Part shown: positions 1 through 9,058 of the stretch, one piece after another
Layout: the number at the start of each line of letters is the position of its first letter
Position numbering within the stretch: position 1 is the stretch's first letter
Assembly (NCBI RefSeq): GCF_904846155.1
Contig: NZ_CAJGZP010000001.1
Span: 2,728,001-2,792,000 of the forward strand
Length of the DNA stretch: 64,000 nucleotides
From: Psychrobacter fulvigenes
GTDB taxonomy: Bacteria > Pseudomonadota > Gammaproteobacteria > Pseudomonadales > Moraxellaceae
Direction: 5' to 3'
Notes under the pieces: generated by a model
The model's input: the letters and a program-made list of their open reading frames with translations, nothing else
The model's database searches: none
Told to the model about the DNA's origin: nothing
Translations under genes and position numbers: made by a program

Positions 1-117
1 ATGGTTGCCTTGGGATGCGGTTTAGCCCTGATTGCAGCGGTTATCCTGCTTGGCTGGGCGAGTTGCAATGGCTTGGTTTGGGGTGGCGCGCGGAGCAGGC
101 GACGCACCAAACCTTAG
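1..117 (+). CDS. 3' end of an unknown membrane protein (partial, possibly frameshifted)
   Basis: The first frame is open from base 1 to a TAG at 115-117 and reads as a strongly hydrophobic segment (GLALIAAVILLGWASC) followed by an Arg-rich tail. In the third frame the text from about base 90 to a stop near 180 (WRAEQATHQTLANASPRP...) looks more like a natural protein end than the Arg-rich tail does. The gene may therefore carry a frameshift around the G-rich stretch at 80-95. Too little is present to name a family. Confidence 0.25.
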   Translation: MVALGCGLALIAAVILLGWASCNGLVWGGARSRRRTKP

Positions 118-254
118 CCAATGCCTCGCCTAGACCAGCAGATATGAGCAAAAAGCAGGATTGGCTGCTTATTATTCTTTAGGTTTTAAATAAGCTATAA
201 ACATTCTAACAGCACCGCCTCCTCTACTTTTTGAGCATGTCTCAATAAGAAATG

Positions 255-372
255 TGGCGGTCTTCTTTTGTCTTGATTTCGGCTTATATTACTGAAGGTT
301 GGTCACTCACCATTTAAATTCAGCATATTCCACATTCTCTACGAGAATTTGACCAGTCTAACGCCACACTAC
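255..372. repeat. Dispersed hairpin repeat, copy A
   Basis: The core ATTCTC-TAC-GAGAAT at 334-348 forms a perfect 6-bp stem, followed by TTTGA and, after a short gap, CTAACGCCACACTAC. A possible outer arm TGTGGCG lies near 262-270 and pairs with CGCCACA at 362-368. It sits just downstream of the methyltransferase on the minus strand, so it could also act as its 3' end. Copies B (2163-2230) and C (8958-9016) share the core and the CTAAC...CCAC...CTAC ending. Confidence 0.55.
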
Positions 373-381
373 CTCAAGTTG

Positions 382-1050
382 TTAATCCAAAATAGCAGGC
401 ATCGCCTCGCCCCAATAGTGATAACCCACGATATTGACGCCCTGAGTAAATCCTTGCTGACCCGCCACCTCAAACCCCGCCTGTGCTATCAGCTGTTCGA
501 TATTCCTATCCAGATGACAGCCGCCCGCTATCGGCTTCCATGCTGGGGTGATGAGCTGTTGTATTTTGCCCACCCATTTGGGCTGCGGCGCTAATCCGTG
601 CTCGGCATAATATAGGGTGCCAGTCGGTTTTAGCACGCGTCTCATCTCAGTTAGCGCTTGAATAGGATTAGGGATAGAGCACAGGGTAAAAGTCATGACG
701 ACACTGTCAACGCTATTGTCCTCAAGAGGTAGCGTCTCAGCGGAGAGCGGTTGCGAGATAAAGTCGATGCCAGCGTTGGCAAAGCGCTCTGCTGCCAATG
801 GATGCAGGTGCGGGTCGACGCCTATCACTTGTTTAACGGTTTGTGAGTTATAAAATCTGGCATTAAGCCCACTGCCAACACCGACCTCTAGCACTATGCC
901 GTGGGCTTTTGGAACGATAAGCGCTCTTTGCTCGCTCACAACGTCTAATGCGCAGGCTTTGTCGATTAAGACAGGCAGGACTTTATTATTGTAGATGCTT
1001 TTGAGGCTGGGCAATTTGAAAGTTGGCTTTGAGGTTGGCTTTGATTTCAT
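382..1050 (-). CDS. Class I SAM-dependent methyltransferase
   Basis: The product is 222 residues, counting from the ATG at 1048-1050. A start at 1128 would add 26 residues that do not look like protein of this family. The Rossmann motif I is visible as VLEVGVGSGLN at about residues 53-63, and an acidic residue (IGVD, about 79) follows as expected for binding the SAM ribose. The later FTLCSIPNP and MRRVLKPTGTLYYAEHG segments are typical of the UbiE/COQ5-like Methyltransf_11 group. The substrate cannot be read from the sequence; small lipophilic or lipid-like acceptors are common in relatives. It stands alone on the minus strand, divergent from the AT-rich pair that follows. Confidence 0.85.
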   Translation of the reverse strand: MKSKPTSKPTFKLPSLKSIYNNKVLPVLIDKACALDVVSEQRALIVPKAHGIVLEVGVGSGLNARFYNSQTVKQVIGVDPHLHPLAAERFANAGIDFISQPLSAETLPLEDNSVDSVVMTFTLCSIPNPIQALTEMRRVLKPTGTLYYAEHGLAPQPKWVGKIQQLITPAWKPIAGGCHLDRNIEQLIAQAGFEVAGQQGFTQGVNIVGYHYWGEAMPAILD

Positions 1051-1194
1051 GGCGGTCTCGGTGGGATTTGTTTCGTTTTTATACGACAATGGTTGACGTC
1101 TGTAGATCAATTCGTATTGCAAGCCCAATTAGTATCATATAATTTGAACTACCAGTAAGTACATATTTAAATCTACAAAAAATAAGGAATAGCC

Positions 1195-1611
1195 ATGAAA
1201 AATAGTTTTTTATACATCTTAGTATATAGCAATTTAAAAGTAGTGAAAATTGGTAAATCAGACAATATATCAAATAGAATTAAGACTTTGAAAAGATTCT
1301 GGGGTGAACCTGACTTTGATAGATCATACTCTCTTGAGTTATGTGAAAGTAAAGTTTATAAAATAGAGAAAGCTATGCATGCTTTATTTATTGACTATCA
1401 AGTCCCATATAATGATGGCGATGGTAAGACAGAATTTTTTAATTTGGACATTTTACCTAATATTATTGATATTCTTAACTACTATATAAATTTTCTAACA
1501 GATGGAAGCACACTAAAATATGGAATTGACCCAATTATTTCTAATGAAATTAAAAAAACAAATAACAAAGATCGAATAGTTATTAAATTTAAAAAAACCA
1601 GAGGCAGTTAA
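1195..1611 (+). CDS. GIY-YIG-type (T5orf172/MUG113-like) domain protein
   Basis: The 138-residue protein shows the layout of the T5orf172/MUG113 branch of GIY-YIG domains: FLYILVYSN at 5-13, KVVKIGKS at 15-22, an Arg in NRIKTLKR, then IEKAMHALF at 57-65 (Glu58 and His62) and EFF at 80-82. Relatives occur in phage and mobile DNA and are presumed nucleases or nucleic-acid-binding modules; activity here is inferred. A good ribosome site (AAGGA) precedes the ATG. The gene is much more AT-rich than its neighbours, which suggests transfer. It is followed after 41 bases by another AT-rich gene on the same strand, so the two probably form one transcript. Confidence 0.7.
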   Translation: MKNSFLYILVYSNLKVVKIGKSDNISNRIKTLKRFWGEPDFDRSYSLELCESKVYKIEKAMHALFIDYQVPYNDGDGKTEFFNLDILPNIIDILNYYINFLTDGSTLKYGIDPIISNEIKKTNNKDRIVIKFKKTRGS

Positions 1612-1652
1612 CTACTACATTAGAGCAAATACATTTCAAATTAGAGAAAATA

Positions 1653-2027
1653 ATGAGAATTATATCTATTCTATTGAAATTTAGATACCAAATAGGATAC
1701 AAATATCATATAGAAGATAATCATATGATATTCTCCATAATCAACGAAAAGCTAGCAAAAAGCATAGATTTTGCAAAAACCTCTGATTTATTCGGTATTA
1801 ATTATGGTGGTTTTGATGAAAATATTTCAGGAGGAACCAGTTTTTTGAACTCAATGAGGCCTTCAATATTTAATGAACACAACATGTTAACTTTTGAAGT
1901 TCGTATTAGTAATCTAGGGCATTCTAGCGATTCTGCATATTTTTTATCGAAACTTAAGCCAATCCTGCTTTCATTACCAGAGCGTTCACCTGCATTAGAT
2001 TCGTTTGAAGCGCCTGTGAAGAATTAG
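1653..2027 (+). CDS. Hypothetical protein, AT-rich, paired with the GIY-YIG gene
   Basis: This is a 124-residue protein I do not recognise. It has no clear signal peptide; its first ten residues are only mildly hydrophobic. The middle is Gly/Phe-rich (FGINYGGFDENISGGTSF) and the end is Ser/Pro-rich. The strong AT bias matches the preceding gene and differs from the surrounding chromosome, so both probably arrived together. The ATG at 1653 has only a weak purine stretch before it. An imperfect long hairpin (2079-2121) lies about 50 bases after the stop and may end the transcript. Confidence 0.55.
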   Translation: MRIISILLKFRYQIGYKYHIEDNHMIFSIINEKLAKSIDFAKTSDLFGINYGGFDENISGGTSFLNSMRPSIFNEHNMLTFEVRISNLGHSSDSAYFLSKLKPILLSLPERSPALDSFEAPVKN

Positions 2028-2078
2028 CTAGTAGTGATACAATACCTTTCGTAGCGTTATTAAAACATAGTGAAATCT

Positions 2079-2121
2079 AAGAATTTCTAGCCAAAACATT
2101 TCGTGTTTTATCTAGATTCTT
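2079..2121. terminator. Long imperfect hairpin after the AT-rich pair
   Basis: Three blocks pair in order: AAGAAT (2079-2084) with ATTCTT (2116-2121), CTAG (2087-2090) with CTAG (2112-2115), and AAAACA (2093-2098) with TGTTTT (2104-2109). Loop TTTCG. There is no long U-run, so a role as terminator or as an element boundary is inferred. Confidence 0.4.
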
Positions 2122-2162
2122 ACGTGGCTCAGAGCAGATTTTTTGAATTTAGCAGAGCTTTC

Positions 2163-2230
2163 AAGTGGTAATATCTTGACGGTCTTCTCTATGAGAATTT
2201 GGCAAGGCTAAAAGGCTAACACCACTCTAC
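2163..2230. repeat. Dispersed hairpin repeat, copy B
   Basis: The core TTCTC-TAT-GAGAA lies at 2185-2197 and is followed by TTTGG. The outer arms are AGTGGT (2164-2169) and ACCACT (2221-2226). The element ends in CTAC and overlaps the stop codon of the first DUF2256 gene. Confidence 0.55.
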
Positions 2231-2367
2231 TTATTTTTCACCCGCCGACACCGCTCAGAACAATAAACCACATTGTCCCAATCTTTTTCCCATTTCTTAC
2301 GCCATGTGAAGGGTCGCTGGCAAATGGGGCAAATCTTCTCAGGTAAGTTTGGTTTTTTGTGTGCCAT
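2227..2367 (-). CDS. DUF2256 zinc-binding microprotein, first copy
   Basis: A 46-residue protein starting [20 protein letters not shown] and ending in a basic tail. It has the four-cysteine DUF2256 layout: CPIC, then [15 protein letters not shown], then CRR. The family is a short zinc-ribbon-like protein of unknown function that is often found near cryptochrome/photolyase genes in other genomes. None is seen here. It lies just downstream of a second, diverged copy on the same strand; there are 12 bases between the stop of the upstream copy (2380) and this start. Confidence 0.8.
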   Translation of the reverse strand: MAHKKPNLPEKICPICQRPFTWRKKWEKDWDNVVYCSERCRRVKNK

Positions 2368-2379
2368 GGTTATTTCATC

Positions 2380-2541
2380 TCACTTCTGATGTTCTAAACC
2401 CTCATACTTTTTGACTCGGCGGCATTGGTCTGAGCAGTACACTATGCTATCCCAGTTTTTATCTAGCTTTTTGCTCCAGCTAAATTCGCGCGCGCAGACT
2501 GGGCATTCTTTTTTGCGTACATTTTTCTTTTTGTGCGCCAT
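2380..2541 (-). CDS. DUF2256 zinc-binding microprotein, second copy
   Basis: A 53-residue paralogue of the next gene: MAHKKKNVRKKECPVCAREF, then a Trp-rich middle (WSKKLDKNWDSIVYC) and CRRVKKYEGLEHQK. The cysteine spacing is the same as in the neighbour, but about half of the other residues differ, so this is an old tandem duplication. It begins 74 bases after the stop of the giant ATPase gene on the same strand and could be read from the same transcript. Confidence 0.8.
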   Translation of the reverse strand: MAHKKKNVRKKECPVCAREFSWSKKLDKNWDSIVYCSDQCRRVKKYEGLEHQK

Positions 2542-2615
2542 TGTTTTCCTTATCGTACTATATGTTTACCAATTGGGGTGTGGAACGCGCCTTACGCCTG
2601 CTTGTCACTATTACC

Positions 2616-5600
2616 CTACTCATGATCATCAAATATTTTATTAAGCCTGTTTAAGCTATTGACGATGAGCTTGCCCGATTGGTCGGTACTGGTATCAAGG
2701 GCAAGCTTTTCATCCATGCGTATGGTCAGCGGCTCTAGCGCTTGCTTGAGAGCATTTGCCATGAGCGCGGTTTTCTCAGTGAGCTCGCTGTCAGATGTAT
2801 GATCTTCAGCCCTGTTGGACAAGCTTTCCGCCATTTGCTGTGCCAACTGTTCAACCGCGCTGACCAATTGCACCATGAGAGACTTTTGCATGTCTTGGTT
2901 TTGCTTGAGGTACTCGCTTTCCGTCTTGTGGTCGTGCTTATAGATTTGCATCAGCTGATTCATGCTCTTCTCAAAGCCATTATCGATACTGTCGCTGACG
3001 ACTTTGGCATTATCTACAAAACCCGTGATAAAGCTGTCGGCGAGCAGTTTTTGGGACTCAATCTGCGCGTCTCGTTTGGCTTGCTCTGCTGATTCATTTA
3101 AACGTGCCAGTTGCTCAGGATCGTTTTGGTTAAGGTATTTATCAAACTGACTGCTGATGGCATTGAAGCCGCTGGCTAGGTCAACAAGCTGCGCGACGAT
3201 ACGTGCGCCAGTGTCGCCATCTTCGCCGCCCATGGCTTTGTTACGCAAAAAGTCAGCTTTGATTTGCTCCCAGCGCTCTTTTTCTGCATCGTCAAGTACG
3301 CCGCGCATCTCGCCAAGCTTAAGTAAGTTACTCTCTGCACCTGAAGTCAGTAGCTGCGACTCGCCGAGATAGTGATCGTCTATCAGCTGGTTAAGCTCCT
3401 CTTTATTCATGACCGCTGAGAGCTTTTCGGTCATTTTGTTCATGTTCCGGTAGCTGCCTTGCAACTTAAATATCGGCTCGACGCGATATTTATCATCTTG
3501 CGAAGCCGAGGCGATGTAAGCTTGGTTGACATCAAGGATGACTTCTTGCACGGTAAACATATGGCGCAAGATGGCGATAATTTCGTTAATCTCTGAGGTG
3601 CTGTAAGGATAAGTCAAGTCGCTTGCTTGCGCGAGATTTTCGCTATTGGAACCAACGGCTTTTGCCATTCTAATCAGACGATGGACGTCACTCAAATCAC
3701 GGTTGGCAAGCGGTGCTAGCACAGCATTGGAGGTTAACGAGTTTTCAATATAGCTGAGCGCAAAGACGTCTTCCATCCCACTCATGATATCGCCCAAGTT
3801 ATAGATGTCAGCGCGGTTGGCGAGCATGTCAGGGACTTTGAAGGCTTCGCCGCTTTCGGTGTACGGGTTACCTGCCATGACCACGCAGAACTTCTTGCCG
3901 CGCATGTCGTAGGTTTTGGTTTTGCCTTGCCAGACGCCATCGACGCGGCGCGTACCATCACCAAGTGAGATAAACTTCTGTAAAAATTCGGCATGAGTAT
4001 GCTGGATATCATCCAGATAAAGCATGACGTTATTGCCCATCTCAAAGGCTAGGTTAATTTTATTCAGCTCTTCTCGTGCGGTAGCGTTGGGCGCTTTTTC
4101 GGGGTCTAAAGAGGTGACGTCATGACCGAGGGAAGGACAATTAATCTTCATAAAGATAAGGCCGAGACGGTTTGCCACATACTCCATCAAGGTGGTTTTA
4201 CCGTAACCTGGTGGCGATATCATCATCAGGATACCCATCAGATCGGTACGTTTATCTTCGCCGACCGTGCCCATTTGCTTAGCAAGGTTGTCACCGATAA
4301 GCGGCAGATAGCTCTCATTAATCAGACGGTTACGCACAAAGGATGACAGTGGACGCGGCATAAATTCGTCGAGCCGCAGCGCCTCGCGGGCATCATGCAA
4401 AATCTCGGAGCGCATAGCCAGATAGCGTCTATAAGCGGGTATGACCTGTGTGTCATGATGGTGCAAACGATTTAAGAAATCATCGACAGCAAAGGTCAAA
4501 GTCTGCTGATGAATGCGCTCATGTTCGCCTAGTAAGTTATTGACTTGTATTTCAAGCGACACTTTACCTATGCTGCGCTCAAAGCTCTGCACTTGATTGA
4601 GTGGATTATTGAGACTGGTCAGCGAGGTAGTGGCTGAGAATGACAAAGTAGACGGCGTGCCAGTGGCGCTCTTATCGAAGCTGACACCTGAGTCAATAAG
4701 ACGCTGTACCAAGGCTTCACGTTGCCCATCATCTAATTGGGTGAGTAAGACCGCAATGGCCTCGGGTACATAATGGCGACCGATGGCTAACTGCTGCTGA
4801 CGTAGCGCTTCTGCTTCTTCAAGCTGAGCACGCTGCTCTTCACTAAGCGTATTGTCGTCGCTATTTGCTTGCTCGCTACTGTTTTTACTATTGGCGTAGG
4901 CTTTATCGAGCAGGGCATGAAACCAAGTTGCCAATAGCTCATAGGCAGATTTGGGCTGCAAGGTCAGCTTGCCGATTGAAGATTGTAATTGCTCAAAACT
5001 GGCAGCGTTCTGCGTACTGCCTGACGAACTATTTAGCGCTTGCATCAGCTGCTCGCACAACTGCTGCGCTTGCTGGCTAGTTTGCCATTCTGTTTTGACG
5101 TCTAAGCTACTCGCCTGCCCCATGACACTGACCAAGTATTCGCTGGCAAGCTGCACGTAGCTTTGCTTAAAAATATTGGCATTATGAATGTCGCTAGTAT
5201 CGTTTTCTGTTTCTAATTTCTTATTAGAATCACTTTCGAGACCAAAGTTATCATCATTATAAGCAAAGACAAAGTTATGCATAACCTCCGCCATATCTTC
5301 AACCAGCAAGGCTTTGGCGGTATCACTACCTAAGCTGCGACGCAACTGCTCAGCGGTAACGGCTCTATCCGACCAGTTACTCACGCGCGTTAGTACGGAC
5401 TCATTTAACCAGTTATCGTAACCAAATTGACGTAACCCATTTAAACCAAGCGCTTTTACTAGGCTTAATTGCCAATAGAAAACTTGTGCCAAGGCGCGAA
5501 CTTGCGGAGTATAAATCAGCAAGCCAGCTTCGCGCAGTGTCGGCAATATCTGCCTTAGCAAAAGTGTCGCATCATGGTCATGAATACCTTTTTCAAACCC

Positions 5601-8600
5601 AAGCTGATAGCGCGGGGTAGCGTAAGTTTTGACCAGTTTGGCAAGAGGGCTACTGTCATCGATGTCGCCATTGCTATCAATAGTGCTGCTTATGGTGCTA
5701 ACAGTCTCATCATAAGCTTGATACAGACGCGCTTCGGTTAGGCCATCTTGGCTGTTTTTGGCGCTCTCGATAATGCTATAAGCCAAGTATTCGGCGCGGT
5801 AGACGGTATCAGACTCGGAGGCGATATTCATATCCCAGTACGGACGCAAAGCGTTTAATTCGGCATTGTCCAATACTTCATAATAATCTGTGCCCGTTAG
5901 ATGTAGATTAAGGACGCGTTTGCCGTCTGTCTGCCCGCGACTTAGTAAGGTCAAATCCAGCGGCTGAGTATTGACCGAAAAGCGATGGCGGCCTAACTTA
6001 ATAATCTGACCGCCCTCTTCAAACAAGTCTGACTTGTCTTTTAGACTCTTATAACTCTCAACTTGAATGGCTTTGAGACGCGCATCGATATCATCTGCTT
6101 TGACGCTAAAGCCCATCTCTTGCAACTCTTTGGCGATGCTACGCACTTTTTGCACTAGGCCATCTGAGGCAAAGTAAGTATTTAAAGCTTCTTCCTCGCT
6201 AAAACCCGTGACACCTGTGCTTTGGGTACGCCTTTTGATGCTCTCTAGCATCCGTAGTGCGCCATCACCTAAGTTTTGTGCCTTACGGTTACGCGCATCA
6301 AGCAATTGCTGCTTATGGTTTTCAAAAACCTCATAAATCTCTTCACGCTTGCTGATAATGTCAGCTAAAAACTGATCGCCACTATTGGTCTCTGGGTCAG
6401 CAAACTGGCTCTCTAACTCTTCTAACTGCACCAGCAATTTTGCCATTTGCTCGTCTGACTTCTCAGGCGTATTGGCAATGGATAAAGCATTGGCAATGGA
6501 CTGACCAAACAGTCTAAACTGCGCACCAAATTGCGCTACTGCTTCAGCTGAACCTAAGTTTTTGCGTTTATGATTGAGCTTGGCTTTGCTTTGATTGAGA
6601 CTCGCATAGATGGTCGAGATGTCATCGATAATTTGCGTACGTACCGTGGCATCGGCGACGTCTAGTGTACCTAGCAGCTCGGTCAACAAGTCTAGACCTT
6701 GAGCGGTCTCATCGATTTTTTCTAATACTGGCTTGAGCTCGGCATTGGTCTCGCTCGTATTTAAACGCTCATTAACATCTGCTAATACCCCTTCGTAGCT
6801 TGATAGCGCCTCTTCACCACTTAGAAATAGTACGGTTTTTTCGGCAAGCTCGCTCTCTGCTGCTTCTAGTTGTGTTTGTAGCGCTACTAATTTATCGCTA
6901 TCTAAATAACGTAAATCTTCCAAGCTGACCAAGCGGCCTTTTTGCCGTCTCAACGCAGACAATTGATCAACATAGTCACTGGCGGACTCAAAAGTAGTGA
7001 CTCGTATCTGCCGTAAGATTTCATTTTGCTGGGCTTCGGCATCGGCTATAGCCGTTTGGGTTTGCTTTTGGATACTTTGTACTTTGGCAAACTCATCAAT
7101 GACCAACTCAGCAGTAGCCGTCACTTCTTTAATGCTACCAGCAATCTCAGTCAGCTCAGGCTCAGACAGCCAATAATAGCTATCAAACAGGCGGCTGGTA
7201 TTATCCGCCAGCTCTTCATAGAGCTTTTGCGACACGCTTTGATTGTCAATCAGGCGGGTGATGCTATAGAGGTCTGAGATGCCGCGCACCAATTCCTTAT
7301 TGCCAATTTTGCCATAGAAGCTCGTACTTTCAGGCAATTCATTCACATATTCTGGAGAGGCATAAGGGGTATGCCATATCTGCATCGGGTGAATGCGTGA
7401 CGGCTCACTTTGAGCGCTGAACAGTACTAAGCGGCCGTTCTCAGCCAACGCCATACCATTACAGTAAATGGTATTTGCCAGTTGTTTTTTGATCAAGTTA
7501 TAAGGGAATAACCCTGTGATGCCTAAATCTCTATCGTAAAATAAAAACAGCACATCTTCACCGTTTGGCGAGACGATTCGGCGTTTAAACTTTAAGTTCT
7601 TTTTATTGCCGTTGCTGGTGCTAGTATTGGCATCGCCATTGTTAGCATCGAACAGCTTATACTCGCCCGTTTGTAAGTAATAACCTCCTGGGAAAATAAT
7701 GCCGTGATCTTCAGGCAGCTGCACGCACGACTGCCCGATAGCATCCAGTCGCAGCACTTCTTCCGTCAAGGTGTTGTAGACAAAGTAACGATGGCTGTCT
7801 TCACGATACGGCAATACCTTTAGCAAGATTAAGCTACCAACTTTGGCATAAGCAATATCAGCATCGGTCAGAGACTGCGTGCTGTCACTGACAGGCTCGC
7901 TATAGATTCCTAGCCCTGACTCAGTATTATCTTCTATCTTAATGGTCAAACTACCGCCTACCGTCTCCACAAACACCGTATCTAAGATGTTCATATGCGG
8001 ATATTTGCCGTTGATCATCTGCTCACGCGTGGTCTCAGTCCACTCAAAATCGTAGGCTGGCGGCAATTCAATATCGCGCTCACCGCGATTGTCTACATAG
8101 ACGACTTGGGCAGACTCTGGTGTGCCTTCGCTAAAATCTAAGGCGAAACGAAACACCCGAATATCAGTGATACGCTCACCAATCTGAAACGCCAACAGCA
8201 GTTTGCTGTCTTTAACGGTCAGCTGAATCAGCCGTGTTTGCTTGTAGTAGCGATACAGCTCATCAAAGTCTTGTATAAAACCCTGTTGATCTAAAAAGGT
8301 ACCTGCCAGATCTATTTCTTCTAACTGATAGTCTTGCTCAGCGTTGCCCTCGCCGCTCTTATTATCAGGGTCAGCAGACTCTATCAAACGATATAACGAC
8401 AGCACATCTTTGATACTGCTCGCACGCTTAAGACCCATAAACACGTTGTAGCCAAACAATAGATAGTCGCCGACCTGCACCATATCCTGCGCCACACAGT
8501 TGTGTTCGGTACGAATACGGGTACGCGCAATGACCTGCATCTGAGTGCTGCCAAACTCTTCTAGACGCGCATTATTAAGAGTAGCGGTCTGCGCTTGTAG

Positions 8601-8744
8601 ACGGCTGCCTTGTTCGCTAAGACGTCTTTTGATGAGCTCATAGGCATTACCAGAAGCCACCGCCTGATCGGTTTGTTCAGCTTGATGCGCTTGGCCATTA
8701 TTATCTAGGCTATTTGGATTATTTGAATTTTGCGTATCCGCCAT
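2616..8744 (-). CDS. Giant AAA+ ATPase of the 'DNA repair ATPase' family
   Basis: A 2,042-residue protein from the ATG at 8742-8744 (MADTQNSNN); a TTG at 8790-8792 is in frame but has no reason to be preferred. Domains in order: an N-terminal helix and a beta-rich part resembling DUF3686 (about 25-480, e.g. VGDYLLFGYNVFMGLK); long coiled coils (about 540-900); a helical middle; a MoxR-like AAA+ module with Walker A PPGYGKTT near 1511-1518, Walker B LYLDDIQ near 1572, and GNPYTESGEAFKVPDMLANR; a coiled C terminus. The 'DNA repair' label of the family is historical and not shown by experiment that I know of. It follows the flotillin and OB-fold membrane genes on the same strand, which suggests a membrane-linked remodelling machine. 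Confidence 0.85.
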   Translation of the reverse strand: MADTQNSNNPNSLDNNGQAHQAEQTDQAVASGNAYELIKRRLSEQGSRLQAQTATLNNARLEEFGSTQMQVIARTRIRTEHNCVAQDMVQVGDYLLFGYNVFMGLKRASSIKDVLSLYRLIESADPDNKSGEGNAEQDYQLEEIDLAGTFLDQQGFIQDFDELYRYYKQTRLIQLTVKDSKLLLAFQIGERITDIRVFRFALDFSEGTPESAQVVYVDNRGERDIELPPAYDFEWTETTREQMINGKYPHMNILDTVFVETVGGSLTIKIEDNTESGLGIYSEPVSDSTQSLTDADIAYAKVGSLILLKVLPYREDSHRYFVYNTLTEEVLRLDAIGQSCVQLPEDHGIIFPGGYYLQTGEYKLFDANNGDANTSTSNGNKKNLKFKRRIVSPNGEDVLFLFYDRDLGITGLFPYNLIKKQLANTIYCNGMALAENGRLVLFSAQSEPSRIHPMQIWHTPYASPEYVNELPESTSFYGKIGNKELVRGISDLYSITRLIDNQSVSQKLYEELADNTSRLFDSYYWLSEPELTEIAGSIKEVTATAELVIDEFAKVQSIQKQTQTAIADAEAQQNEILRQIRVTTFESASDYVDQLSALRRQKGRLVSLEDLRYLDSDKLVALQTQLEAAESELAEKTVLFLSGEEALSSYEGVLADVNERLNTSETNAELKPVLEKIDETAQGLDLLTELLGTLDVADATVRTQIIDDISTIYASLNQSKAKLNHKRKNLGSAEAVAQFGAQFRLFGQSIANALSIANTPEKSDEQMAKLLVQLEELESQFADPETNSGDQFLADIISKREEIYEVFENHKQQLLDARNRKAQNLGDGALRMLESIKRRTQSTGVTGFSEEEALNTYFASDGLVQKVRSIAKELQEMGFSVKADDIDARLKAIQVESYKSLKDKSDLFEEGGQIIKLGRHRFSVNTQPLDLTLLSRGQTDGKRVLNLHLTGTDYYEVLDNAELNALRPYWDMNIASESDTVYRAEYLAYSIIESAKNSQDGLTEARLYQAYDETVSTISSTIDSNGDIDDSSPLAKLVKTYATPRYQLGFEKGIHDHDATLLLRQILPTLREAGLLIYTPQVRALAQVFYWQLSLVKALGLNGLRQFGYDNWLNESVLTRVSNWSDRAVTAEQLRRSLGSDTAKALLVEDMAEVMHNFVFAYNDDNFGLESDSNKKLETENDTSDIHNANIFKQSYVQLASEYLVSVMGQASSLDVKTEWQTSQQAQQLCEQLMQALNSSSGSTQNAASFEQLQSSIGKLTLQPKSAYELLATWFHALLDKAYANSKNSSEQANSDDNTLSEEQRAQLEEAEALRQQQLAIGRHYVPEAIAVLLTQLDDGQREALVQRLIDSGVSFDKSATGTPSTLSFSATTSLTSLNNPLNQVQSFERSIGKVSLEIQVNNLLGEHERIHQQTLTFAVDDFLNRLHHHDTQVIPAYRRYLAMRSEILHDAREALRLDEFMPRPLSSFVRNRLINESYLPLIGDNLAKQMGTVGEDKRTDLMGILMMISPPGYGKTTLMEYVANRLGLIFMKINCPSLGHDVTSLDPEKAPNATAREELNKINLAFEMGNNVMLYLDDIQHTHAEFLQKFISLGDGTRRVDGVWQGKTKTYDMRGKKFCVVMAGNPYTESGEAFKVPDMLANRADIYNLGDIMSGMEDVFALSYIENSLTSNAVLAPLANRDLSDVHRLIRMAKAVGSNSENLAQASDLTYPYSTSEINEIIAILRHMFTVQEVILDVNQAYIASASQDDKYRVEPIFKLQGSYRNMNKMTEKLSAVMNKEELNQLIDDHYLGESQLLTSGAESNLLKLGEMRGVLDDAEKERWEQIKADFLRNKAMGGEDGDTGARIVAQLVDLASGFNAISSQFDKYLNQNDPEQLARLNESAEQAKRDAQIESQKLLADSFITGFVDNAKVVSDSIDNGFEKSMNQLMQIYKHDHKTESEYLKQNQDMQKSLMVQLVSAVEQLAQQMAESLSNRAEDHTSDSELTEKTALMANALKQALEPLTIRMDEKLALDTSTDQSGKLIVNSLNRLNKIFDDHE

Positions 8745-9058
8745 CGTTGTTCGTCCACTTCTGTTTTTATATAGTAAGAGAGTTTTGCGCAATAAGAAAA
8801 GGTGAGAAGGTTAAATGTGGCTAGTCTAAAGAAACGCAGATAAGACATCTAAAACATTTTTTTAGAACAGCCAACTCGGTGTTGCTTGAAATTTGAGTAG
8901 ACGTAGATTGTGGTTAGCGCAGTGTAACCCGCCTAATGTATAATCCCAACAGCCAAAGGTGGGTTACGTTTTATCCTCACTCTCTACGAGAGTTTGGTAA
9001 AACTAACCCACCCTACGCTAAATCAGAGAAATCAACACTATATTGAGTTTATTAATAA
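8745..9058. other. Spacer between flotillin and giant ATPase genes
   Basis: No gene is visible here. The stretch holds repeat copy C (8958-9016) and AT-rich DNA before the ATPase start. The 314-base gap leaves room for a separate ATPase promoter or for RNA processing between the two genes. Confidence 0.6.
8958..9016. repeat. Dispersed hairpin repeat, copy C
   Basis: The core ACTCTC-TAC-GAGAGT lies at 8979-8993, followed by TTTGG. The outer arms GGTGGGTTA (8958-8966) and TAACCCACC (9004-9012) are perfect. A further near copy of the outer arm, GTAACCCGCC, lies just upstream near 8935-8945. The element ends in CTACG. Confidence 0.6.

Noticed and set aside
1079..1273. A 64-residue minus-strand open frame before the GIY-YIG gene.
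   Set aside because: It covers the GIY-YIG ribosome site and start on the other strand; its AT-rich, Leu/Ile/Phe-heavy text is what any AT-rich DNA gives.
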